A stretch of DNA of 64,000 nucleotides, from NCBI GenBank assembly GCA_948144175.1, contig CANXME010001443.1, positions 248,001 through 312,000 of the forward strand, written 5' to 3'. The notes below the pieces were generated by a model, which was not told the origin of the DNA, made no database searches, and saw only the letters and a program-made list of their open reading frames with translations. Within the stretch, counting starts at the first letter, position 1. Every line of letters starts with the position of its first letter. The DNA comes from Closterium sp. NIES-65 (lineage: Eukaryota; Streptophyta; Zygnematophyceae; Desmidiales; Closteriaceae). Below, piece by piece: positions 41,734 to 51,073 of the stretch. Position numbers and translations under genes: made by a program.

Positions 41734-42952
41734 TCAAGAGGAGAGCAAGTGAGGCAAGACAGGCACAAGACCCAGCTGGGTGCAAAAGCGCTGATGGTCA
41801 CAAGGCGCGAGTGCCTTGGTGAACACATCAGCAGTGTTGGCCTCAGAGGCCACGTACGCAAGTCGCAACTGACAACGCTGCTGCAGCTCACGAGCAAGGA
41901 AGTAGCGGAGAGCAATGTGCTTCGTTCTGTGCTCCAAGCGCTGCTCTCGACACAAGGCCAGCATAGCCTTGTTTTCTACGTACAGCACTGGAGGAGAACG
42001 AGGCGGCTCTCCAAGGTCAGTCAGCAGGTAGGTGAGCCAGCGAAGCTCCTGTGCAGCCATGGCCCCGGCGTAGATCTCAGCCTCACAACTGGAGCCGAGA
42101 ACCGAAGACGAGCGAGTAGACCGCCACGAGACAGAGCCGGAACCAAGGCTGAAGGTGTAACCCTGTGACGACCGCTGCGTAGCCTGGTCGTCAGCCCAAG
42201 AAGCGTCCGCGTGGCCGGTAAGGACCACTGGACTCCGCCCTCCAAGCACTAGCCCCATGCCCGACGTGCTGCACAGGTAGCGCAATACCCTCTTCGCTGC
42301 AGCCATGTGCTCCGGTCTGTGTCTCCCAGGAGCAACATAGCGTGCAAGAATGCTCAGAGGGTATGCAAGGTCAGGTCGTGTGCAGGTCATCAGGTACATG
42401 AGACAGCCAACAAGCTCTGCATACGGACCACTCGACTCTACGGACTCATCCGAAGGCAGAGCTGAGAGTGAGTGGCGAGTAGGTAGAGGAGTGGCCTGAG
42501 GCGAGGAGTACGTGAAGCCGAAGCGCTGAAGGACCTGCTGCACCATGTGTGACTGAGTCAAGGTAATGGTGCGGCGTGCTCTGTCCCGAGTGATCTGCAA
42601 GCCAAGGTAGCTGCGCAGTTCACCCAGGTCTGTGCACGTGTGTCTCTTCAGCAGCTCGGACTTCACGTAGGCGAGTCCAGCAGTGTCCGCTGTGGCAAAG
42701 ACCAAGTCGTCGACGTACACGAGGATGTAGAACGGCGGCAGCGAGGTGTCGGTGCGCAGAAACAGCGACGGGTCAGCAGTAGAAGGAGCAAACCCAAGAG
42801 CCGCAAGCGTAGTCCTCAGTGTGTCGTGCCACTCACGCGGTGCCTGGCGGAGACCGTAGACTGGCCGTCTGAGGCTCCACTGGGTGCCAGGAGGGAAAGT
42901 CCCAGTGAAGCCAGGTGGACGGCGCAGCCAGATCTCCTCGTGCAGGCTACCG
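41734..42952 (-). pseudogene. Copia-F reverse transcriptase and RNase H, N-terminally truncated
   Basis: Open without stops from the breakpoint at 42952. GSLHEEIWLRRPPG, VYGLRQAPREWHDTL, ILVYVDDLVFATAD (YVDD intact), CLMYLMTCTRPDLAYPL and LTGHADASWADDQATQ are all clean. RNase H continues CEAEIYAGAMAAQELRW, YVENKAMLAL (the Asp usual in YVDNK is Glu here), KHIALRYFLARELQQR and ADVFTKALAPCDH to the stop. The RT start, from the pre-RT block to the FLQ before GSL, is missing where the inverted linker is joined. Codons upstream of the breakpoint (Arg/Ser-rich) are the inverted sequence. Confidence 0.88.
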
Positions 42953-43173
42953 GTGCTGCCGGTCCTGGAGCTGCTGGACCTGCGGGTCCTCCTGGAGCTG
43001 GAGGTGCTGAGGGCGTTGGTGCTGAGCCTACTGCTGTTGGTCCTGCCGCTGGAGGTGTGGGTGGCGCTGGTGCTGTCGCTGAGGGTGCTGGTGCTGTCCC
43101 TGCTGCGTCTGGAGCTGCTGAGCCTGGGGTTTCTCCTGCTGCTGCGTCTCGCCGGGAGCCCCTCTCTCCACAG
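42953..43173 (+). other. Inverted linker segment inside Copia-F
   Basis: Within a minus-strand element, this stretch reads in the linker sense on the plus strand: GAGGAEGVGAEPTAVGPAAG, then PGVSPAAASRREPLSPQ. The REPLSP motif closes the linker in Copia-G (plus) and Copia-B (minus). Flanking integrase (DVTFDESVGFYRL, about 43240) and RT (GSLHEEIW) are both on the minus strand, so this is an internal inversion with breakpoints near 42953 and 43173. Confidence 0.75.
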
Positions 43174-44500
43174 GTGAAGACGACTAGGGGTTGAGACGGT
43201 AGAAGCCAACCGACTCGTCAAAGGTGACGTCCTGAAAAGTCAGGACCCTACACGAGGCTGGGTGGTAAATCTACCAGCCAGGCGCGTTGGTGGGAATGCC
43301 AGGGAAGACACAGCGAGCGGTGCGAGAAGAGAGCTTGCGTGCGGTGGAATCGCGGACAAGGGAGAGCAAGCCTTAGACCCTCAACGCCGACGCATCGCCA
43401 ACCTCCCCCGTCCAACGCAGTGTGGGCGAGGTCTCTGGCACGGAGACACGGGGCTGGAGGTTGAGCTGATGCGCGGCGTATCGGACCGCTAACGGCCATA
43501 GAAAATGGGGGGCAGCCGCATGGATCATGGATGTGCGAGCAACCTTCATGATCAAGCCAATGCGGCGCTCAGCAATGCCATTCTGCTGTGGAGAGGCCGG
43601 AAGCGTGAATGACTGGGCGATGCCCTTCCCACGTCAAAAGTCCTCAAAGAGGCGGGAGGAAAATTCACCACCTCTGTCAGAGTGCAGTCGCAGGACCTGA
43701 AGATCCTACAGAAACCGTGCGCTTAGCTAGCGGCGAACAGTGTGGATCAAGGGGATCAAAACACCGCGGGCATCTGCCTTGATCTGCAAGGGGAAGACCG
43801 TGGTGTAGCACGTGTAGTCATTAACAACCTGTCCACAAATGCGGGCGAGGCCCCACACATCCATGTGGAGAGTCTGCAGAGGAGAAGTGGTCGGAGGAAA
43901 CGAGGAGGAGTGAGGAGCGGCGCGCTGCTTCCCCTCGACGCAGGAAAGGCACGGCGGTGCAAGCGACCAAGGGAGTGGGGTTAGGGACCTGGGGAGGCCA
44001 AAGACAAGGAGACGGGAGTGTATGCTACGTAGACGCGGCAGGGAGGGGTGACCAAGATGGGGATGCCAGAGGAGAGACGAGTGAGGGAGTAACGGACACG
44101 AGCAAGACACAGCTACCTGAGAAGACGCATCTACCCGACCAGACGCAACTACTTGTGCATACTCAGTGGTCAGTGTGTACAGGCTAGACCCGGGTCTCTG
44201 AGTGAACGTGGCAAGGTGGGCGACAGTCCGTGAGTCCATACAGATCGCCACAAGCTCACTTCCTGGAAGACAGCTGTACTCACCAAGTTCTTAGCAAACT
44301 GAGGGAGGTGGAAACCTGTGAGGGAGCCGGAGGGGGCTGCCGGACACGGAGAACAGTGGAGGCACGTGCAACAACTGGGCCCCCAGAGGGGTCAGCCAGA
44401 GTGACTGGGACATGTGCATTGAGCGATGTGACCGTTGTGCAGTCGCGGAAGAAGTAGCGAGTCGCGCCGTAGACAAGCGTGAAGGTGTGCAAAGCCTCTA
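43174..44500 (-). pseudogene. Copia-F protease and integrase, degenerate
   Basis: Protease reads FTLVYGATRYFFRD near 44480, where DSGA is usual, so the catalytic Asp is lost. The finger reads LLWHPHLGHPSLPRL and CLSCVEGKQRAAPHSS. The core has LHMDVWGL and HSDRGGEF (near 43675), then NGIAERRIG (43565). A frame break in the middle deletes part of the FLLVVDDYSRY segment. C-terminal SMIHAAAPHFLWPLAVRYAA is clear. Several stops. Same lineage as Copia-B. Confidence 0.82.
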
Positions 44501-45100
44501 CAGAAGCTGCGCCTATGCTAGCAGACTCACAGGCACCTAGACTAGCTGCCTCTACACCACCAGGGGCTGTCTCCTGCTGACACTGCTGCCACAGCTCTCC
44601 ACCCCCAAAAGCTCCACCTCAACCAGAATCACCACCTGTACGAGCAGACACACAGGTACCTACACTCGCCTCCTCGACGAGCTGCTGCACCTCCCCTAAC
44701 AACGGACGGTGCTGCCGCACTGGCCGGGTGGTAGGACAGAGGGAGGAATAGTGGCCAACCACAGCGTCGTAAAAATTCTGGGCCGACGTCAACTGGTGAA
44801 AGTGGGCCCGTTAGTCGACCGGTAGGTGAGCTTGGATGACAAGCTGTGCGACAGTGTCGCGCTCTGTCCACTATGTGTCGGTAAGGGGGTCCACCCGTTA
44901 CCGCCACTACACGTCCGCTCTAGCGTTAGAAGCAAGCTCAGTGGGAGTCGTGGGGGCCTGAAGGAACCTGTGCTTGAGTAGGGGAAACGCAACCTCTAAC
45001 AAAACGTCGGAGATATCGGCGCAGGTTGGCGAGCCACAACTCAAACATGAAAGGGCGCCCGTCTACGTCAACCGTTAGGACAGTGATAGTGGACATGACA
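44501..45100 (-). pseudogene. Copia-F gag remnant
   Basis: The start is at about 45097 (minus ATG), giving MSTITVLTVDVDGRPFMFEL, like the gag starts of Copia-A and B. The rest is heavily decayed (stops and shifts between 44620 and 45000), and the Gly-rich tail and knuckle are absent before the protease. Confidence 0.65.
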
Positions 45101-45399
45101 AGCGGCAGCAGTCATCAGTAGCGGCGCAAGGGCTGAAGTGGCGATTGCAGCGGCCGTAGCTGAAACGGCAGGTGCAATGGCAGCAGTGGCAGAAGGAGGA
45201 GCGGTAGCGTGCATAGGCGGTAGCAAGGGTGGCAGCTGCTCGCAACAGCACCTAGGGCGGCTACAGGCAGCAGCTGTTGGCAGCAGCAGCAGCACGCGCA
45301 GGGTAGTAGGAGCAGAGCGCGCAGGGCAGCAGGGCGCGCTGGGCACACGAGGCAGCAAGGAGCGCAGGGCGCGTGAGTAGCAGGGCGCACTGGTAGGCA

Positions 45400-45700
45400 G
45401 GGCAGCGCCACACGCGGGCGGGCAGGGCAGCGCGACGCGCTGGCGGGCAGGGCAGCGCGACGCGCGGGCGGGCAGGGCAGCGTAACGCGCGGGCGGGCAG
45501 GGCAGCGCTACGCGCAGGCGGGCAGGGCAACGTGACGCGCGGGCAGGCAGTGCAGCGTGACGTGCTGGCGGGCAGGGCAGCGCGACGCACGGGCAGGCAG
45601 GGCAGTGCAACGCACGGGCGGGCAGGGCAGCGCAACAAGCAGGCGGGCAGGGAAGCGCGACGCCGCAGGCAGGGCAGCACAACGCGCAGGGCAGAGCAGC
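45400..45700 (-). repeat. 25-bp GC-rich minisatellite in the Copia-F leader
   Basis: About a dozen units of 25 bp, plus-strand form GGCAGGGCAGCGCGACGCGC followed by GGGCG, with substitutions. Sits between the primer site (45909-45918) and gag. Confidence 0.87.
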
Positions 45701-45918
45701 GCGAAGGCATAATCTGGGCAGCGCAACGTGCAGGGCAGGGCACCACGGGGCAGCAAGGCACGCGGGGTGCGCGGGCAGTGGGGCAGAGGCGCTTGAGGCG
45801 CGGGGCAGCGGGGCAAATCTAACCTAGTCGTAGGTTCGGTAGTAGGTTCGGCAGTCGGACCTAGTCGTAGGTTCGGTAGTAGGCTCGGCTGTCGGACCTA
45901 ACCTAGCGCATGATACCA

Positions 45919-46049
45919 TGTTAGAATGAGAACAGCGGAATGATGTGTGACTAGCAGCTGTGGGATACAAGTATGCAACCTTAAAAGGGTTGTAACCTGT
46001 ATGGGCTAACCCACTACAGCCTACAAGAATATAATGCAGTTTGACTTCA
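45919..46049 (-). repeat. Copia-F 5' LTR (about 131 bp)
   Basis: Plus strand TGTTAGAATGAG to TTTGACTTCA. The complement of TGGTATCATGC precedes it. The core is diverged (GTAACCTGTATGGGCTAACC). It is much less similar to 41399-41527 than LTR pairs elsewhere in the window. Confidence 0.7.
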
Positions 46050-46100
46050 AAAAAAGGAGTTAGACAACGATGCCCTAAGCCTTGGCGGTGATTTTTGGTT

Positions 46101-46590
46101 CTAAATGTTGGTGGGGACGATGTCAAATTGTGTGAGCTGCGTGTTGTAGTTGGCTCGCCCCTTGGTCATGCCACGCAGGTTGGACACATAGTTGAACATC
46201 TCCGACAGTGGCACCAGCACGTCAACCACCTGGTAGCATCGGAAAAGCAAAATGAAAGTAGATAAGCAGGAAGAGGGGGGAAGAAGAGATTGTTGTGGGT
46301 CACCGTGACCCTTGGTCATGCCGCGCAGGTTGGACACATAGTTGAACATCTCTGACAGCGGCACCAGCGCGTCAACCACCTGATTCAATGGGGAAAGAAG
46401 GGGGCAAGAAAAACGTGGAAATGAAAGATGAGGAGCACATGTAGGAAGGTTTGATATGTAGTTGAACATTTTCAATAGTGGCACCAGCACATTCATGTAC
46501 CATCTGATGATGAACCCCTGGAATCAAGCAAGCAAGGTTGGGCACATGTTGAACATCTCTGACAGTGGCAAGAGATAAGGGAGATGATAG
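46101..46590 (-). pseudogene. Chloroplast-type elongation factor G, repeated C-terminal exon
   Basis: Minus strand, at least three copies of one exon. Copy nearest the end (46101-46230): [42 protein letters not shown], stop. Copy two (46311-46380) has the same exon but stops at RGMTKG, followed by GTCACGG, perhaps a decayed donor. Copy three (about 46446-46500) reads [18 protein letters not shown] fourth trace is at 46530-46562. CTACCAG and GAATCAG acceptors precede copies one and two. EF-G moves tRNAs during translation. This block is its domain V, and the wording (LRGMTKGRA) fits the plastid form encoded in the nucleus. Confidence 0.75.
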
Positions 46591-46599
46591 ATGGTGGGG

Positions 46600-46885
46600 A
46601 ACAACTGGAACATCTGGAAGTGATGGCCTAGGGCGCCAATGACCTGGTTCTTATAGTAGCCCCTCTGCCACAGCTTCCATAGGGAATGTACCCATCCTTG
46701 CTACATCTCTTACATGCTATTTCCCTCTGCCCGCCCGCTTGTAACCAACTCTCTTTCCTCTCACTTGCAACCGGTGCTATAACCTCGGATGCTTCTACCT
46801 CCTCCCTTCTCTTCGTGCTGGTGCAGACATCTCCTAGGTTTGAGTGGCGCATTCTTTGGTGTCAACACCTCCTACTTACATCGCC
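46600..46885 (-). other. Unassigned sequence between elongation factor exon relics
   Basis: A minus-strand frame reads RGYYKNQVIGALGHHFQMFQ near 46660-46600. I do not recognise it. It may be intron or another exon piece. Confidence 0.3.
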
Positions 46886-46912
46886 GGCTCCATCCCCTGC
46901 CCCGAATCTCAC

Positions 46913-47018
46913 GTTCATGCCACACGGCTTTTCTCGAAAGCCGTTGATCTGCCCGCGGTGCGATATGAGGTCACCAATGACGTCACCCATGTGGTCCTTG
47001 GGCGTGACCACCTCCACC
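46913..47018 (-). pseudogene. Elongation factor G exon, downstream piece cut by Copia-G
   Basis: Minus strand [18 protein letters not shown] then SHRGQINGF, ending at GTGAGA, a splice donor. It matches the exon copy at 53536-53661. The missing first 20 bp are at 53408-53427 beyond Copia-G. Joined, with one TSD counted once, the exon is 126 bp, identical in length to the unbroken copy. Confidence 0.82.
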
Positions 47019-47099
47019 GCCCCGTGGCATGCGACCCAACGGCGCGCGGCGATTTTTTGCTCTGGCGCGTGCCCCGAGGCGCGCGGCCCTCTTCCTTCT

Positions 47100-47830
47100 A
47101 GTCGTGCCACTCCCCGCTACCCCGTCGCGGCCCTATCTCGTCGCGCCGCCCTAGCGGCCGCGTCGCGCCGCCCTCGCGGCCCCGATCCGCCGCCCTAGCA
47201 GCTCCGTCACCTACCCCTGCGGCCCCGGCGCCGCCCATCCCGGCCCCGGCTCCGTCCTTCCTGGCCCCAGCGCCACCTCGACTGGCCCCGTCGCCTACCC
47301 TCGCGACCCCGACGCTGCCCTTCCCGACCCGGCCCCGCCTCTGCTGGCCCCGTCGCCTACCCCTGCGGCCCCGGCGCTGCCCTTACCGGCCCCAGCGCCA
47401 CCTCTACTGGCCCCGACGCCGCCCTTACCGGCCCCAGGCGCCGCCTCTACTGGCCCCGTCGCCTACCTCTGCGGCCCCGGCGCCGCCCTTCCCGGCCCCA
47501 GCGCCGCCTCTGCTGGCCCCGTCACCTACCCTGTGGCCCCGGCGCCACCTCAGCTGGCCCCGTCGCCGCTCCACCTGGCCCCGCCGCTGTCCCCAAGCGG
47601 CCCCGCCGTCACCACCGAGCCGCCGGCGCCGCCGAGCTGCTACCGAAGCCGCCCGAGCCGCAGCGCCACCTGACCCGCCCGAGCCGCCGAGTCGCCGAGC
47701 CGCAATTGCCGCCGAGCCGTCCGAGTCGCCGAGCCGCAGTTGCCGCAGAGCCGCCGTGCCGCCGAGCCGCCCGCACCGCCGAGTTGCCGAGTCGACGAGT
47801 CGCCGAGCCTTCTCTTCCCACCACTGGTGA
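47100..47830 (+). repeat. GC-rich minisatellite in the Copia-G leader
   Basis: Imperfect repeats built on CTGGCCCCGTCGCCTACC and GCGGCCCCGGCGCCGCCC, then GCCGAGCCGCC-type repeats to about 47800. The same position, and partly the same motifs, as the Copia-B leader. Confidence 0.82.
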
Positions 47831-47939
47831 GCCCCTGCCCTGCTACCGCGCTGCCCGCCGCTTGCTTACCTGCCTGCCTGCCTTTCGGCCTGCCTGGCTG
47901 CCTGCCTTACTACTGCTACACCTACTCCTGCTTCTACTG

Positions 47940-49111
47940 GCAGAGCCACATGCAGCCCCAACGACGTCCGCGTGAGTCCCTCACGCCCCAGCAGCTGCGT
48001 GAGTGGTATGCTGGTTGGGGTTGTAGGGGTGGCGTCGCTGCTACTGCTACCACTAGTGCTGCTACTACTACTTGCGGCGGCCAGATGCAGCTCCTGCGAC
48101 GCCCATGCGCGTCTCTCACGCCCCAGCAGCTTCGTAAGTGGTACGCTCACAGTAGAGGGTCTCTCAGTTCTCTTCGCTGCTCTTGGTGCTCGGACTGGTC
48201 AGCCTTGTGAGACACCTAGTCACACACAGTCCCGCTGCTTCGCCTGTCTGAGCGACGCCTGGCGTACTGAGTTTGGTGACGAGGATGAGCTACCCGACTG
48301 GGTGGACTTGCTTAGGCAGAGGGTAGATATATTTGCTCTTGACTATGATGCTATTCTCACTGCCATGTATGCATTGCCTACTAGTGCTGAACGCGCCGGT
48401 CACGTATGCGTACCGCCTGACCCGGGTATTGAGCCTGCTGCTCTAGCTGCTGGTGAGGCTGCTGCTCTAGGTGCTAGTGTGTCTCCTGCTCCAGGTACAG
48501 GTGCCGCTGCTGCTCTAGGTGCTAGTGAGTCTGCTTCCTCAGGTGCGGGTGAGGCTGCGCTCTCAGGTACCGCGTCGGCTCCGGCCTCTCACACCTTCAC
48601 TCTTGACTCGGGGGCTTCCCGCTCCTTCTTTCGAGACCGCACCACACTCACGCCGCTTGGTCGGCCAGTTGCAGTCTCTCTGGCAGACCCCTCTGGGGGT
48701 CCTGTCCTTGCTCACTTCTCCACTGTCCTCCTGTGTCCGGCGGCCCCCTCTGGCACCCTGTTTGGTCTTTACCTCCCCTCGTTCTCTTCAAACTTGGTGA
48801 GTGGTGCTGACCTACAGGATGCGGGGGTTCACCAGTTCACTCCTGCGAGTCAGGGGGTGACCCACTGCACAGACGCTCGGACAGGGCGACACCTGGCCAC
48901 GTTTACACGTCACCCGGGGTCGAGCCTGTACACACTTACCACTACGTCTCCTCCAGTCACTGCGTCTTGTCAGGTAGCTGCGTTGGGTCAGGTGTTTGCT
49001 GCAACGTCCAGGTCTGGTCCTGAGTATGCCCCCTGCTCGTGTCGTCTCCTGTCTCACGAGACTCTCCTCTGGCACCACCGCCTTGGTCACCCCTCCATGC
49101 TTTGTCTCTGA
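47940..49111 (+). pseudogene. Copia-G gag tail, protease and integrase finger
   Basis: The gag domain proper is missing. From 47950 the frame has two copies of a motif (SLTPQQLREWYA at 47976-48012 and SLTPQQLRKWYA at 48111-48147), then a Cys/His segment (SRCFACLSDAWRTEFGDEDE) and IFALDYDAILTAMYALP. Protease follows, HTFTLDSGASRSFFRD near 48590 with DSG intact, then VTHCTDARTGRHLATF and the finger LLWHHRLGHPSM, ending at a TGA at 49109-49111. The doubled motif may result from a local duplication. Confidence 0.82.
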
Positions 49112-50360
49112 AGCATGGCCTCCCGTGTCCTTGTCTCTGGTCTTCCCCGGTCCCTCCCTCCCCTTCCTCCGGGGCCTAGCCCTACCTGCGTCCCCTGTGT
49201 CGAGGGGCGGCAGCGGGCTGCCCCTCACTCCTCTCAGTTTCCTCCGACAGAGGGCCCGCTGCAGACGCTTCACATGGACGTGTGGGGCCCGGCCCGCGTC
49301 CGTGGACAGGGTCACGAGCGCTACTTCCTGCTGGTGGTTGACGACTACTCGCGTTACACCACAGTCTTCCCCTTGCGCAGCAAGGGTGATGTCACTGAGG
49401 TGTTGATCGACTAGATCCGCGCAGCTCGTCTCCAGCTCAGGCGGAGCTTCGGCTCGGACTTTCCTGTTTTGCGTCTGCACTCTGACAGAGGCGGAGAGTT
49501 CTCCTCTGGCCTTCTGCGAGCCTACTGTCGTGCACGAGGCATCCGTCGGACCTTCACGCTTCCGGACTCTCCATAGCAAAATGGGATTGCTGAGCGCCGC
49601 ATTGGCATGGTCATGGACGTCGCCCGTACGTCCATGATGCATGCGGCTGCCCCCCATTTTCTGTGGCCGTTTGCGGTCCAGTACGCGGCGCATCAGATCA
49701 ACCTTCAGCCCTGGGTCTCCATGCCGGAGACCTCCCCAGCTTTGCTGTGGACGGGGAAGGTTGGCGATGCGTCTGCGTTCCGTGTCTGGGGATCTCGGGC
49801 GTTTGTCTGCGACTTGTCTGCGGACAAGCTGTCCCCTCGTGCTGCTCCTTGCGTCTTCCTGGGTTTCCCCTCTGACGCGCCAGGGTGGCAGTTCTACCAC
49901 CCCACCTCTCGCCGTGTTGTGTCCTCCCAGGACGTCAAGTTCGACGAGTTGGTCCCCTACTACCGTCTCTTCCCCTACCGCACTCCGTCCCTCCCCCCGC
50001 CACCGCTCTTCCTTGTGCTAGGTCCCCCCCCCGTAGACCACCTCCCCCCTCAGGGTCCTGCCCCTTCAGGTGTGTCCCAGGTAGACGCTGTTGAGCTTGT
50101 CGAGGTCGCTGGTGGCTCTGGTGCTACTGAGGGTGTTGAGCTTGGGGGTGCTGAGCGTGTGGGTGCTACGCGTGGGGGTGCTGAGCCTAGGGGTGCTCAG
50201 CCTGGGAGTGCTGAGCCTGGGGGTGCTGAGTCTCGGGGTGCTAAGTTTGGGGGTGCTGAGCCTGGGGGTGCTGACCCTAGGAGTGCTGAGCCTGGGGGTG
50301 CTGAGCCTAAGGGTGCTACACCTGGGGGTGCTACGCCTGGGGGTGCTATGCCTTGAGGTG
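49112..50360 (+). pseudogene. Copia-G integrase and linker
   Basis: CVPCVEGRQRAAPHSS finger half, then the core: Asp in LHMDVWGPARVRG, Asp in LHSDRGGEF (about 49480) and Glu in NGIAERRIG (about 49585), all present. Stops: TAG at 49412-49414 (Trp of LIDWI in Copia-B) and TAG at 49574-49576 (Gln before QNG). C-terminal CVFLGFPSDAPGWQFYHP and DVKFDELVPYYRLFPY. The GGAEPGG-type pentapeptide linker then runs to a TGA near 50355. Linker repeats continue in other frames to about 50860, with REPLSPHKLRE at 50440. Confidence 0.86.
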
Positions 50361-51073
50361 CTGAGCCTTGGGGAGCTAGGCCTGCTCGTGTGGCGTCTGG
50401 CGGTGCTGTGCGTGGCGGTTCTCCAGGTGCTTCGTCTTGTCGGGAGCCACTCTCTCCACACAAGCTACGTGAGTGATTTGCCTGGCGCTGGAGGCGAGCT
50501 GCTGGAGCAGGAGGTGCTGCAGGTACGGGAGGTTCTGCAGCTGCTGACAATCCTTGTGCAGCGGGTCCCGGAGCTGCTCGTACTGGGAGTATTGGAGCTA
50601 CTGGGCCTGCAGGTATTTCTGGAGTTGGAGCTGCTGCGGGTGTTGATGCGGTGGCTACTGCTGTCGGTCCTGGAGGCGAGCCTGCTGGGGGTGCTACTGG
50701 TGCTGCTAAAGGTACTGGAGCTGGAGGTGTTGCTGGTGCTGGTGTTGCCGCTGGGGGTACTAGTGCTGTCCCTGCTGTGTCTTGAGTCGCCGCGCGGCCT
50801 CGGTCGTACTTCGTTCCGCTCCTTCAGCAGGTTCTTGGTCTACCGCCTTCTACTGGTCCTCCTCCTCCCTTCGAGTGTCCACAGCTTGTCCCGTCACAAT
50901 TACAATTACAGCCGGCCACCCCACTTCCTGCTCCGTCTCCCTACACTGGTCCTACTGGAGGTCTTGCCGAGCGTCGTGAGCCTGCGTCTCGCCCTGCGTC
51001 GCCTGCCCGTGCTGCTCGCACTAGTGGTCGCGGTTCACGTCAGCGTCCTCTTCCTGGCCCTGGCACGCACGGG

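Larger units (their letters stand above)
41399..46049 (-). mobile_element. Copia-F, rearranged LTR retrotransposon
   Basis: Minus-strand order from 46049: LTR, primer site TGGTATCATGC, 25-bp repeat leader, gag start, protease, integrase, an inverted linker segment, RT, RNase H, 3' block and LTR. The two LTRs (45919-46049 and 41399-41527) are clearly divergent, and flanks GGTGG and AAAAA do not match. The piece may be a chimera of two related elements rather than one insertion. Confidence 0.75.

Noticed and set aside
45400-45700. Possible CRISPR-like array of 25-bp repeats
   Set aside because: Units are contiguous with no spacers and lie in a retroelement leader.
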